Position numbers and translations under genes: made by a program. A stretch of 37,405 nt of DNA from Anaerolineae bacterium (GTDB taxonomy: Bacteria > Chloroflexota > Anaerolineae > JAAYZQ01). The notes under the pieces were generated by a model. That model saw only the letters and a list, made by a program, of their open reading frames with translations, did no database searches and was not told the origin of the DNA. Positions 16,816 through 24,786 of this stretch are shown here, one piece after another. The stretch lies in the NCBI GenBank assembly GCA_016929795.1, contig JAFGIA010000332.1:1-37405 (forward strand). The letters are read 5' to 3'. Within the stretch, counting starts at the first letter, position 1. Every line of letters begins with the position of its first letter.

Positions 16816-17787
16816 TTACTCTTCCAGCTCCCGGATCGTCAGGTTGTCGAACTCGATCACCACCCCTGGCTCGTCGAACGTACCGGCAGCCAGGCCGATG
16901 TTGCCGGTGGCAAACGCGTCGTCGACGACGTGCGTCAGGTGGGTTCCGTTCACGTAAAAGTCAAATTCGTCGTGGAAACACACGACTTTGACATGGTTGT
17001 TTACGTATAGCCCTGTCTCGATCGCGCTGGATTGTTCCCAATCGACCAGTGTCTCCCATTCGCCGTCGCGTAGCATGGCCACCGAATAAAACCCATCGTT
17101 GCTGAGCTGGAACCAGTAATAGTCCTCGTCGCCTGCCTGATAGCGGACCAGGACCCCAAGGTTGTTGTCGATCGGCCCTTCCACCTGGCGCACATCGACC
17201 TCAATCTCAAAGTTGGCAAACGATTCGTCCCATGTCGGATTGGCCCACGTTACATATTCGGCCGCCAGCACACCAAGCCTGTACCCCCCGTCGACGTACG
17301 CAGCCCAGGTGTCTCCCTCGTCGTACACGTCCCAGCCGCCGTCATCGCTGTCAAAGTCTTCGACGTAGGTGGGAGGGGCAGGTGTCTCTTTGACGACTAC
17401 CGGCGCTGGGGTTGGTGATGCCGGCCCGGCGACCACCGGCTCGGTGGTCGGCGGCAGCTCGTCCCCTGAGCCGAGGACGAAAAAGATGAGGCAGCCAGCC
17501 AGGCACATCACCATCAGCCCTACCGAGACGCCGATCAGACCCCAGGTCAAGCCACGCCGCCGTGCCGGCAGCGACGCAGCAGGGGCGCCAGGGGCAGGTG
17601 CCGGGCGAGCGGGCGCCGGCCTGGCCGTGGGCGGCACACGGGGGGGCGTTTCTGGCTGGTCGGCCCCCCGTGGCGCGACGACCACGGTTGCTGCGGGTGC
17701 CGCCGGCGTCTTTTCGACCGGCCGGCCACACTCGCCACAAAAACTGTCCTCATCTCCAATGTACGCCCCACAATCAGGACATTGCAT
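16816..17787 (-). CDS. Zinc-ribbon, single-span membrane protein with extracytoplasmic jelly-roll-like domain
   Basis: 323 aa from the ATG at 17787, preceded by GGGAGGGGAGA; an upstream extension of the frame has no such site. Cys3, Cys6, Cys17 and Cys20 form a zinc ribbon (CPDC and CGEC). A Pro/Ala-rich linker follows (about 25-78), then one membrane span (about 80-107), a short Thr/Pro linker, and a domain of about 180 residues (YVEDFDSDDGGW to the C-terminus, including YYWFQLSNDGFYSV and VVIEFDNLTIREL). The last resembles the concanavalin-like sandwich of DUF1080/LamG-type carbohydrate-related domains. The zinc ribbon should be cytoplasmic and the sandwich outside. The function is unknown; surface binding is a reasonable guess. 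Confidence 0.85.
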   Translation of the reverse strand: MQCPDCGAYIGDEDSFCGECGRPVEKTPAAPAATVVVAPRGADQPETPPRVPPTARPAPARPAPAPGAPAASLPARRRGLTWGLIGVSVGLMVMCLAGCLIFFVLGSGDELPPTTEPVVAGPASPTPAPVVVKETPAPPTYVEDFDSDDGGWDVYDEGDTWAAYVDGGYRLGVLAAEYVTWANPTWDESFANFEIEVDVRQVEGPIDNNLGVLVRYQAGDEDYYWFQLSNDGFYSVAMLRDGEWETLVDWEQSSAIETGLYVNNHVKVVCFHDEFDFYVNGTHLTHVVDDAFATGNIGLAAGTFDEPGVVIEFDNLTIRELEE

Positions 17788-17853
17788 TCTCCCCTCCCGA
17801 GCGCGCGTTCGCCTTTCAACAGTATCTGTTTCACCTGTATGGTAGATAGTACG

Positions 17854-17882
17854 ATTATACCCTTGCCCTGGACTGCTGTCAA
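17854..17882 (-). promoter_or_regulatory. Perfect-consensus sigma-70 promoter for the zinc-ribbon gene
   Basis: On the reverse strand TTGACA (17882-17877) is followed after exactly 17 bp by TATAAT (17859-17854). Both hexamers match consensus at every position. Transcription would start near 17847, giving a leader of about 60 bases. Confidence 0.88.
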
Positions 17883-17889
17883 ACCGTGC

Positions 17890-17918
17890 TAGACGTGCAC
17901 AGCACATTGTGGTATAAT
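17890..17918 (+). promoter_or_regulatory. Extended -10 promoter for the Thr-Pro-rich protein gene
   Basis: TAGACG (17890-17895) and TATAAT (17913-17918) lie 17 bp apart; TGG just before the -10 box fits the TGN extension. It faces away from the consensus promoter at 17854-17882, and only 7 bases separate the two -35 boxes. Confidence 0.75.
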
Positions 17919-17948
17919 CGCGCCGTTATCTAGGGGAGGTTTCTAGTT

Positions 17949-18326
17949 GTGAGCAAGAAAAAACAGCAGCGAAGCTTGAGTCAGACGCTGTTCTGGGTGA
18001 TGAGCCTGGTGCTGGTAGCGAGCATGGTGATTAGCCTGATCGCCGTCGCGCTGATCCCGGAGCAGCCCGTCCCCACTTCGACCCCGGTGCCCACCTGGAC
18101 GCCATGGCCCACGCTGACCCCAACCAACACCCCGACCGAGACACCCACGCCCACACCCACGCCCACGCAGATGCCCCTCGGGCCTTCTTTGCCCGACGGC
18201 ACGACCACGCCAGAGCCGGGCGATACACCGATCGGACCATCGCCGCCCACCGATACACCGGCGCCGGCAGCCAGAGCAGCACCCAGGCAAGCGGACGCGC
18301 TCTTGTCTCGTTCGCTTCCATCCTGA
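17949..18326 (+). CDS. Short membrane-anchored Thr-Pro-rich protein
   Basis: 125 aa from GTG 17949, with GGGGAGG (17933-17939) upstream and a good promoter before that. A basic N-terminus (SKKKQQR) leads into one hydrophobic span (about residues 13-36) and then a tail dominated by Thr-Pro repeats (TPVPTWTPWPTLTPTNTP and so on) with no folded domain apparent. The tail should project outside the membrane and could be O-glycosylated or span the cell wall. I recognise no family. The last 20 residues lose the repeat character. The promoter and ribosome-binding site argue for a real gene. Confidence 0.65.
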   Translation: MSKKKQQRSLSQTLFWVMSLVLVASMVISLIAVALIPEQPVPTSTPVPTWTPWPTLTPTNTPTETPTPTPTPTQMPLGPSLPDGTTTPEPGDTPIGPSPPTDTPAPAARAAPRQADALLSRSLPS

Positions 18327-18435
18327 TCCGTTTTGCCCGGCGCGAGGGCATGGACACTTTGACCCGTGCGACGGGGCGCCTGGTGTTCCCCTTCGTGGTC
18401 CTGCTGTGCGCGCGCCCAACCATGAGGGAGAAACA

Positions 18436-19221
18436 ATGTCGCGACTGCACGTTGACTATGACCGCGTGGCACCCAGTTACGACAGGCGGCATGCGGATGG
18501 AGGGTTGCAAGGGCCTGCCCGCGCACTCGAGGCCCTGGCGCGGGAGGGGAGCGCTGGCCTGGTGCTGGAAGTGGGCTGCGGCACAGGCCACTGGCTCGCC
18601 GGGCTGCACGCCGCGTTGCCTGCCCCTTCCGGTCCATTCTACGGCCTCGACCTGTCGGCAGGGATGCTCGCGGGCGCACAGGCGCGTGGCGCGCCGCTGC
18701 GCCTGGTGCGTGGCAGTGCAGCCCGGCTGCCCTTTCCCGCAGCGTCGTTTGACCTTGTCTACTGCGTGAACGCGATCCATCATTTCGACGCGCCCGCCAC
18801 ATTCGTAGCCGAGGCGCGCCGCCTCCTGCGGCCTGGCGGTGCCCTGGCCGTCATCGGCACCGATCCGCGCCGCATCAGCGACCGGTGGTACGTGTACGAC
18901 TATTTCGAGGGTACCTACGAAACCGACCTGGCGCGCTTCCCCTCTTGGGGCACGGTCGTCGATTGGATGGCGGCGGCCGGCTTTCAGAGCATCGATTGGC
19001 GCGTAGTGGAGCGCATCGTGGATATCAAGGCTGGCCGTGCCGTGCTCAATGATCCATTTTTGCGCAAAGAAGCCACGTCACAGCTCACACTGCTCAGCGA
19101 CGAGGCCTATGCGGCCGGGCTACAGCGCATGAAGGACGCCATTGCTGCGGCAGAAGCGACGGGTCGAGAGGTGACTTTTGCCACCGACCTGCTGCTGGCC
19201 ATGATCACGGGGCGGGTATGA
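18436..19221 (+). CDS. SAM-dependent class I methyltransferase
   Basis: 261 aa from ATG 18436, which has GAGGGAG 5 bases upstream; the frame opens at 18406 but without a better site. Motif I is LVLEVGCGTGHW (about residues 42-53), the acidic end of beta-2 is in YGLDLSAGML, and the Methyltransf_11 pattern continues with AARLPFPAASFDLVYCVNAI and LRPGGALAVIG. The second half (YFEGTYETDLARFPSWG onward) is the substrate-side region and suggests a small-molecule methyltransferase; the substrate is unknown. Its stop overlaps the cydD start (ATGA), so it is translationally coupled to cydDC. Confidence 0.9.
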   Translation: MSRLHVDYDRVAPSYDRRHADGGLQGPARALEALAREGSAGLVLEVGCGTGHWLAGLHAALPAPSGPFYGLDLSAGMLAGAQARGAPLRLVRGSAARLPFPAASFDLVYCVNAIHHFDAPATFVAEARRLLRPGGALAVIGTDPRRISDRWYVYDYFEGTYETDLARFPSWGTVVDWMAAAGFQSIDWRVVERIVDIKAGRAVLNDPFLRKEATSQLTLLSDEAYAAGLQRMKDAIAAAEATGREVTFATDLLLAMITGRV

Positions 19222-20975
19222 AGCTCTCCCGCCGGCTGGTGGACCGGGGATGGACAGACCCGTTCACTCTGGGGTTGACCGTGGGGCTGGGCCTGTTGGC
19301 CGGGCTGGCGGTTGCCGGGCAGGCGCGCCTGCTGGCCCACGTCGTCGCCCGGGCCTTCCTTGCCGGCGATGGGCTGGACGTGCTCGCGCCCGCGCTTGCC
19401 GGCTTTGTGGCGCTGGCGTTGGCACGTGCCGCGCTGGTGTGGGGCCGCGACGTGGCGGCGCACCACCTGGCCGACGGGGCCAAGCAGGCCCTGCGCGCTC
19501 GCCTGGCGGCTCATCTGCTCGCCCTCGGCCCGGCCTATGTGCATGGAGAGCGCGTGGGTGAGATTGCGCACACGGCGGTCGACGGGATCGAGGCGCTCGA
19601 CGACTATTTTCGCCTCTACCTGCCCCAAATGGCACTTGCCGCGCTCGTGCCTGCCGCTGTGCTCCTCCTGGTGTTTCCTCTCGACTGGATCTCGGGCCTG
19701 GTGCTGCTCCTGACCGCGCCGCTCATCCCACTCTTCATGGTCCTCATCGGCCACGCGGCAGGTGCCGCCACCCGGCGGCGGTGGACGGCGCTCGGGCGGC
19801 TGAGCGCTCACTTTCTCGACGCGCTGCGCGGGCTGCCGGCGCTCAAGATACTCGGCCAGAGCCGTGCGCGAATCGACCTGATCGCTCGCGCTGGTGAGCG
19901 CTTTCGCGAGCTGACGATGGAGGTGCTGCGCCTGGCCTTTCTCTCGGCATTGGTCCTGGAGCTGGTCGCCACGCTCAGCACCGCCGTCGTCGCCGTACAG
20001 GTGGGCCTGCGCCTCCTATACGGACACCTCTCCTTTGAGCATGCGTTCTTTGTCCTCATTCTTGCCCCCGAATTCTATCTGCCACTGCGCCTGCTCGGCG
20101 CGCGTTTTCACGCGGGCACGGCCGGCGCCGCCGCGGCGGAGCGTATCTTTCAGGTGCTGGATGCCAGGCCTGAAGTGGAGGGGACGCATCCTGGAGGATG
20201 GCGGTACATGAGGTCTGGGGAGGCGCCCCCCCTTTTTGCAGGGATTACCTTCGACGATGTGCGGTATAGCTACGACGGTGGCGACCGGCCGGCGCTGCGT
20301 GGTGTTTCGTTCCAGGTGGCTGCCGGCGAGACGGTGGCTCTGGTCGGGCCCACCGGCGCGGGCAAGACGACGATTACCTACCTGCTGCTTCGCTTTCTCG
20401 ATCCGCAGCAGGGCGCGATCCGGGTCGATGGGCAGCCGCTGGCAGAGATCGAGCCTGATGCCTGGCGGCGGCAGGTGGCGTGGGTGCCGCAGGACCCCCT
20501 TCTCTTTTACGGCACAGTGGCCGACAACATCCGCCTGGCCCGCCCCGATGCGGGCATGGAAGAGGTAGCCCGTGCAGCACGCCTGGCAGGTGCCACGTCG
20601 TTCATCGAGGCGCTGCCCGAGGGCTATGACACGCTGGTGGGCGAGCGCGGCGCCCGGCTGAGCGGTGGCGAGATACGGCGCATTGCCCTGGCCAGGGCGT
20701 TCCTGGAGGATGCCCCCTTCCTCGTCCTCGACGAAGCGACTGCCCACCTCGACCCGGAGACAGAGTCGGCCATCCAGGCAGCGCTTGACGGGCTGCTTCC
20801 CGGGCGTACCGCGTTGATCGTTGCGCACCGGCTGCAGACGGTGGTGCGCGCTGATCGGATCCTGGTGATCGAGGGTGGGCAGATCGTCGAGGAGGGCACA
20901 CACACGGGCCTGTTGGCGCTAGGTGGCCTCTATCGTAGGCTGGTGAGCGCCGCACGGCCCGGGGGGCTGGAGTGA
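19218..20975 (+). CDS. cydD: Thiol reductant ABC exporter subunit CydD
   Basis: 585 aa, permease fused to ATPase. Six spans fill about residues 15-310. CydD hallmarks are FLDALRGLPALKILGQS and the block LSFEHAFFVLILAPEFYLPL with RFHAGTAGAAAAERI. The ATPase domain has Walker A GPTGAGKTT (about 377), signature LSGGEIRRIALARAF and Walker B FLVLDEATAHLD. CydDC exports glutathione or cysteine (or related reductants, and it binds heme) to the outer side of the membrane for cytochrome bd and c assembly. It starts in an ATGA overlap with the methyltransferase and overlaps cydC. No cydAB is in this window. Confidence 0.92.
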   Translation: MKLSRRLVDRGWTDPFTLGLTVGLGLLAGLAVAGQARLLAHVVARAFLAGDGLDVLAPALAGFVALALARAALVWGRDVAAHHLADGAKQALRARLAAHLLALGPAYVHGERVGEIAHTAVDGIEALDDYFRLYLPQMALAALVPAAVLLLVFPLDWISGLVLLLTAPLIPLFMVLIGHAAGAATRRRWTALGRLSAHFLDALRGLPALKILGQSRARIDLIARAGERFRELTMEVLRLAFLSALVLELVATLSTAVVAVQVGLRLLYGHLSFEHAFFVLILAPEFYLPLRLLGARFHAGTAGAAAAERIFQVLDARPEVEGTHPGGWRYMRSGEAPPLFAGITFDDVRYSYDGGDRPALRGVSFQVAAGETVALVGPTGAGKTTITYLLLRFLDPQQGAIRVDGQPLAEIEPDAWRRQVAWVPQDPLLFYGTVADNIRLARPDAGMEEVARAARLAGATSFIEALPEGYDTLVGERGARLSGGEIRRIALARAFLEDAPFLVLDEATAHLDPETESAIQAALDGLLPGRTALIVAHRLQTVVRADRILVIEGGQIVEEGTHTGLLALGGLYRRLVSAARPGGLE

Positions 20976-22750
20976 TGCGCACGCCGGTTCCCCTGGTCGC
21001 CAGGCGGCTGTTCGCCCTCGCTTCACCCTTTGCCGCGCGCTGGGCGCTCACGGCGTTGCTCGGCGCGGCCACGGCAGCCTCTGGCCTGGGGCTGATGACG
21101 ACCTCGGCCTACCTCCTGGCGCGTGCGGCGCTTCACCCTTCTATCGCCGCGCTGCAAGTGGCCATTGTCGGCGTCCGTTTTTTTGGCATCACCCGCGGTG
21201 TGCTGCGCTACCTGGAGCGGCTCGTGGCCCACGAGACCACCTTTCGCCTGCTGACCCGTCTGCGCACCTGGTTCTATGCCGCGCTCGAGCCGCTCGCTCC
21301 GGCCCGGCTCGATGCGCTGCGCGGGGGCGATCTGCTCGCTCGCGCTGTGGCCGACGTGGAGACGCTCGAGAACTTTTTTCTGCGTGCCCTGGCGCCGCCT
21401 GTAGTGGCGGTGCTGTCGGCGGCGGTCGCCATCGGGCTGGTAGCCGGGGTCGACACACGCCTGGGCGCACTGCTCGCCGCCTTTCTTGTCGTCACAGGCG
21501 CCGGGCTGCCGCTGCTGGCTTGGGCAACGGGTCGGGCGCCGGGTCGCCGCCTGGTGAGCGTGCGCGCCGAGCTGAATGCCACGCTGGTCGACACGGTGCA
21601 GGGCGCCGGCGACCTGCTTGCTGCCGGTGCCGCAGGGCGCCAGGTGGCGCGCATCGAGCACCTGGGCAGAGAGCTGGGGGCGCTCCAGGGCCGGTTGGCC
21701 GCTGCTGCTGGCCTGCACGATGCCCTCGGCGGCCTGGCAGTCAACCTGGCGACGGCTGCCGTCGTCGCCGTGGGCATTCCACTCGTGCGCTCGGGCCAGA
21801 TGGACGGGGTGCTGCTCGCCGTGGTGTCCATGGCGGCGATTTCGGCGTTTGAGGCGGTGTTGCCGCTGCCACCGGCCTTTCAATACCTGGGGGCCAGCCT
21901 GGCAGCAGCCGGTCGCCTGTTTGAGGTAGTCGACGTGCCGCCGGCTGTCGTTGACCCTGCCGTGCCTGCCTCACCGCCTGCACGGGGCGCGTTGCGGGCG
22001 AGCACCGGACCTGTGCTGCACGTCCAAGATCTCTCTTTCACCTACGAGCCTGGCGGCCCAGCGGTGTTGCGTGATGTCAGCTTGTCCGTATCTGCCGGCG
22101 GCCTCGTCGCCGTCGTCGGCCCCAGCGGCGCAGGCAAGTCGACCCTCGTCCATCTCCTGCTTCGCTTCTGGGACTATTCACAGGGGCAGATCCAACTTGG
22201 CGGGCGGGAGCTGCACGCCTATGCCGCGGCCGATGTGCGAGACCTGTTCGCCGTCGTATCACAGCACACGCACCTCTTTACCGGAACGGTGCGCGACAAC
22301 TTGGCGCTTGCTCGGCCGGACGCGAGTGATGACATGCTGGTCGGCGCGGCGCGCCAGGCCCGCATCCACGATTTCATCCTCTCGCTGACAGGCGGCTATG
22401 ACACGTGGATCGGGGAGCAGGGGGTGCGCCTGAGCGCCGGGCAGCGGCGACGGCTTGCCATCGCTCGCGCGATCCTGCAAGACGCGCCGCTGCTGCTACT
22501 CGACGAGCCAACCGCCAACCTCGACGCGCTGACAGAGCGAGAGGTGATGGACTCGCTGCTGGCTCACGCCAGGGGGCGCACGACCCTCCTTGTCACCCAC
22601 CACCTCGTCGGGCTGGAGGCTGCGGACGAGATCCTGGTGTTGCGCGCGGGGCAAGTGGTCGAGCGCGGCCGGCACCACGACTTGTTGCAGATGGGTGGAT
22701 ACTATCGCAGGATGTGGGACGTGCAGCACGACCTGCTGGTTGACAGATGA
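20975..22750 (+). CDS. cydC: Thiol reductant ABC exporter subunit CydC
   Basis: 591 aa from ATG 20975, sharing the last base of the cydD stop (TGATG); GTG 20972 is the alternative. The CydC hallmark VRFFGITRGVLRYLERLVAH is followed by ETTFRLLTRLRTWFYAALEP in the permease half. The ATPase half has Walker A GPSGAGKST, an altered signature LSAGQRRRLAIARAIL (Ala in place of the second Gly) and Walker B LLLLDEPTANLD. It forms the heterodimer with CydD. Asymmetric ATPase sites are normal in this family, and the altered signature fits that. Confidence 0.92.
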   Translation: MRTPVPLVARRLFALASPFAARWALTALLGAATAASGLGLMTTSAYLLARAALHPSIAALQVAIVGVRFFGITRGVLRYLERLVAHETTFRLLTRLRTWFYAALEPLAPARLDALRGGDLLARAVADVETLENFFLRALAPPVVAVLSAAVAIGLVAGVDTRLGALLAAFLVVTGAGLPLLAWATGRAPGRRLVSVRAELNATLVDTVQGAGDLLAAGAAGRQVARIEHLGRELGALQGRLAAAAGLHDALGGLAVNLATAAVVAVGIPLVRSGQMDGVLLAVVSMAAISAFEAVLPLPPAFQYLGASLAAAGRLFEVVDVPPAVVDPAVPASPPARGALRASTGPVLHVQDLSFTYEPGGPAVLRDVSLSVSAGGLVAVVGPSGAGKSTLVHLLLRFWDYSQGQIQLGGRELHAYAAADVRDLFAVVSQHTHLFTGTVRDNLALARPDASDDMLVGAARQARIHDFILSLTGGYDTWIGEQGVRLSAGQRRRLAIARAILQDAPLLLLDEPTANLDALTEREVMDSLLAHARGRTTLLVTHHLVGLEAADEILVLRAGQVVERGRHHDLLQMGGYYRRMWDVQHDLLVDR

Positions 22751-22772
22751 GACGATGTGTATCCCCCACCGG

Positions 22773-23474
22773 TTATTGGGCCGCCGCTGCCGCTTCAAAG
22801 AGCGCCAGCAGCTCGTCGTACTGCTTGCCCTTGAGCTCGGTGCCGCGCTGCTTACGAACCTGCTTCTTTAGCCCCTTGGATGTGGTTACAGGCGCCGCCG
22901 GATCATCCAATATCAACTCTGCCTTCGGGCTATAAAAGACGAGCAGAGCTTCGATCTCGACATCTTGTCCAGCGTTGTTTTCTTTGAGGAATTTGCGCAG
23001 TGCTGCCACCTGCGCGTTCAACTCGGCGAATGGCTTGCCCAGCCCCTCTTCGGCCATAAAGCGCACCGCCCGCGCCAGGCTAAAATTGCGATGGAATTTG
23101 GTGCCATCATACCGGATCACGCCATCGTGCCCCATGGCCGTGAGCACATAGAGCCCGGCAGGGCTGAGGAGCACGTGCGGCGCTGGCAGCACATAGTGAT
23201 ACATCCGGTAGCGGTCATCGAACCCCTTTAACCCCTGCGTCAGTGCCTGGTCGGCACGCGGCTCCTTGACCCAGCGGTTCATATTCGCCGTGCCGATGCT
23301 CGAGACGACTAATCCCACGATCAGGCACGCAAAGGATACCCAAACAAGCGACGACATGGGATTTAGCAGCGAGATAATAAGCCCTGCCAGCAGAAACCCC
23401 AGGCCGGCGAACGTCCCGATCTTGCCGATGCGCGCACCGCGCTCCACCTTGTCCTCATTGACAACAGTCTGCAT
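22773..23474 (-). CDS. NERD-like membrane protein of unknown function
   Basis: 233 aa from the ATG at 23474, with GGAG 6 bases upstream; that site lies inside a heptad repeat array. Two hydrophobic spans (about residues 20-60, IGTFAGLGFLLAGLIISLL and VWVSFACLIVGLVVSSIG) are followed by a soluble region. The segment ADQALTQGLKGFDDRYRMYH, then LPAPHVLLSPAGLYVLTAMG and VIRYDGTKFHRN, resembles the NERD (nuclease-related) domain layout, but I do not see a clear E-x-K nuclease core. The tail is Lys/Glu-rich with a run of alanines. It lies 22 bases after fabF and is probably cotranscribed with it. The NERD assignment is tentative. Confidence 0.75.
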   Translation of the reverse strand: MQTVVNEDKVERGARIGKIGTFAGLGFLLAGLIISLLNPMSSLVWVSFACLIVGLVVSSIGTANMNRWVKEPRADQALTQGLKGFDDRYRMYHYVLPAPHVLLSPAGLYVLTAMGHDGVIRYDGTKFHRNFSLARAVRFMAEEGLGKPFAELNAQVAALRKFLKENNAGQDVEIEALLVFYSPKAELILDDPAAPVTTSKGLKKQVRKQRGTELKGKQYDELLALFEAAAAAQ

Positions 23475-23475
23475 T

Positions 23476-23503
23476 CTAATCTCCACTATCCAATATCTAA
23501 TAT
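23476..23503 (-). repeat. 7-bp tandem repeat array between fabF and the NERD-like gene
   Basis: Read on the reverse strand: ATATTAG, ATATTGG, ATAGTGG, AGATTAG, then AATG, whose ATG is the start codon of the next gene. The first unit contains the fabF stop (TAG) and units 3-4 together form the GGAG ribosome-binding site. The array therefore spans the whole junction. Confidence 0.7.
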
Positions 23504-24747
23504 TTTCCCAACACGAGACAGGCGTTCTGCCCGCCCAGGCCGAACGAGTTCGAAAGGGTGATACGGACATCCGCCTTGCGCGCGACGTTGGGCACATAGT
23601 CGAGGTCACACTCGGGGTCGGGCACCTCATAGTTGATCGTCGGGTGGATGATGCCTTCCGTGATTGTCTTGGCGCAGGCCATGGCCTCGATTGCACCGGC
23701 GCCGCCCAGCGCGTGGCCGATCATCGACTTGGTGGAGCTGACAGGGATCTGGTAGGCGTGCTCGCCAAAGATGGCCTTGATCGCCTTCGTCTCGATCGGG
23801 TCGCCCACCTCGGTGCCGGGGCCGTGTGCGTTGATATAGCCAACCTCGCTGGGTGAGATGCCCGCGTTTTCGATCGCCCAGCGCATGCAGCGAATGGCCC
23901 CCAGGCCCTCCGGATCGGGGATGGCGACGTGGTAGGCATCGGTGTTGGCTGCAAAACCGATTACCTCCGCGTGGATGCGCGCGCCGCGGTCGAGGGCCTT
24001 GTCGAGACGCTCCAGCACCATGACCGCTGATCCCTCGGAAGAGACAAAGCCATCGCGCCGAGCGTCGAACGGCTTGATGGCAGCCTCGGGGTGCTCGTTG
24101 TCGGCTGCGAGCACGCGCATGATGGTAAAGGCGGCGATGAGGATCGGATGGATCAGGGCCTCGATCCCACCGGCGAGCATCAGTTCGGCGCCCCCGCGGC
24201 GAATCACCTCTGCCGCCTCGCCGATCGCCTGCGTGCCGGAAGCGCACGCGGTCACAACTGTGGCGTTGTAGGCCTGGCACTGGTAGCGTAAACTGATGTG
24301 GTGAGCCGGCATGTTGGCCAGCAGGGCTGTGGCCGAAAATGGGCTGACACGGCGCAAGCCCTTGGTGCGAAAGGTGTCCCACGCTTCGATGGCGACGTCG
24401 AACCCACCGACGCCGGTGCCCATGATCACACCCGCGCGCTCTGGATCGGGCACCTCGTCGCCCAACCCTGCGTCGGCCATGGCCTGTGCCGCGGCGGCCA
24501 GCGACAGGTGCGAAGTGCGCGCCATGCGCCGCGCTTCCTTAAAGTCGATGTAGCCCGTCGGATCGAATCCCTTGACCTCACCGGCGATTTGGATCGGCAG
24601 ATCGCTGGGATCGAATTGGGTAATCTTGGTGATGCCCGATTGGCCTGCGACCAGCCCCTGCCACGTCTCATCTACGGTCAGGCCGAGGGGCGTGAGGGCG
24701 CCCATTCCGGTGATCACCACCCGTTCTTCCAGTTTGCGTTCTCTCAT
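23497..24747 (-). CDS. fabF: Beta-ketoacyl-ACP synthase II
   Basis: 416 aa, the usual family length. Catalytic triad: Cys168 in TACASGTQAI, His308 in NAHGPGTEVGD and His345 in STKSMIGHALGG. The N-terminal VVITGMGALTPLGLTV block is typical. The His308 loop reads HGPGT instead of the more usual HGTST/HGTGT. The enzyme condenses acyl-ACP with malonyl-ACP in fatty acid elongation. Start ATG 24747 is preceded by AAGGGGAAAAGCA. It follows plsX by 39 bases in the same direction, forming a lipid-synthesis pair. Confidence 0.95.
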   Translation of the reverse strand: MRERKLEERVVITGMGALTPLGLTVDETWQGLVAGQSGITKITQFDPSDLPIQIAGEVKGFDPTGYIDFKEARRMARTSHLSLAAAAQAMADAGLGDEVPDPERAGVIMGTGVGGFDVAIEAWDTFRTKGLRRVSPFSATALLANMPAHHISLRYQCQAYNATVVTACASGTQAIGEAAEVIRRGGAELMLAGGIEALIHPILIAAFTIMRVLAADNEHPEAAIKPFDARRDGFVSSEGSAVMVLERLDKALDRGARIHAEVIGFAANTDAYHVAIPDPEGLGAIRCMRWAIENAGISPSEVGYINAHGPGTEVGDPIETKAIKAIFGEHAYQIPVSSTKSMIGHALGGAGAIEAMACAKTITEGIIHPTINYEVPDPECDLDYVPNVARKADVRITLSNSFGLGGQNACLVLGKY

Positions 24748-24786
24748 TGCTTTTCCCCTTTGTGGTAGCTGGGTGGCACTCCAGCG

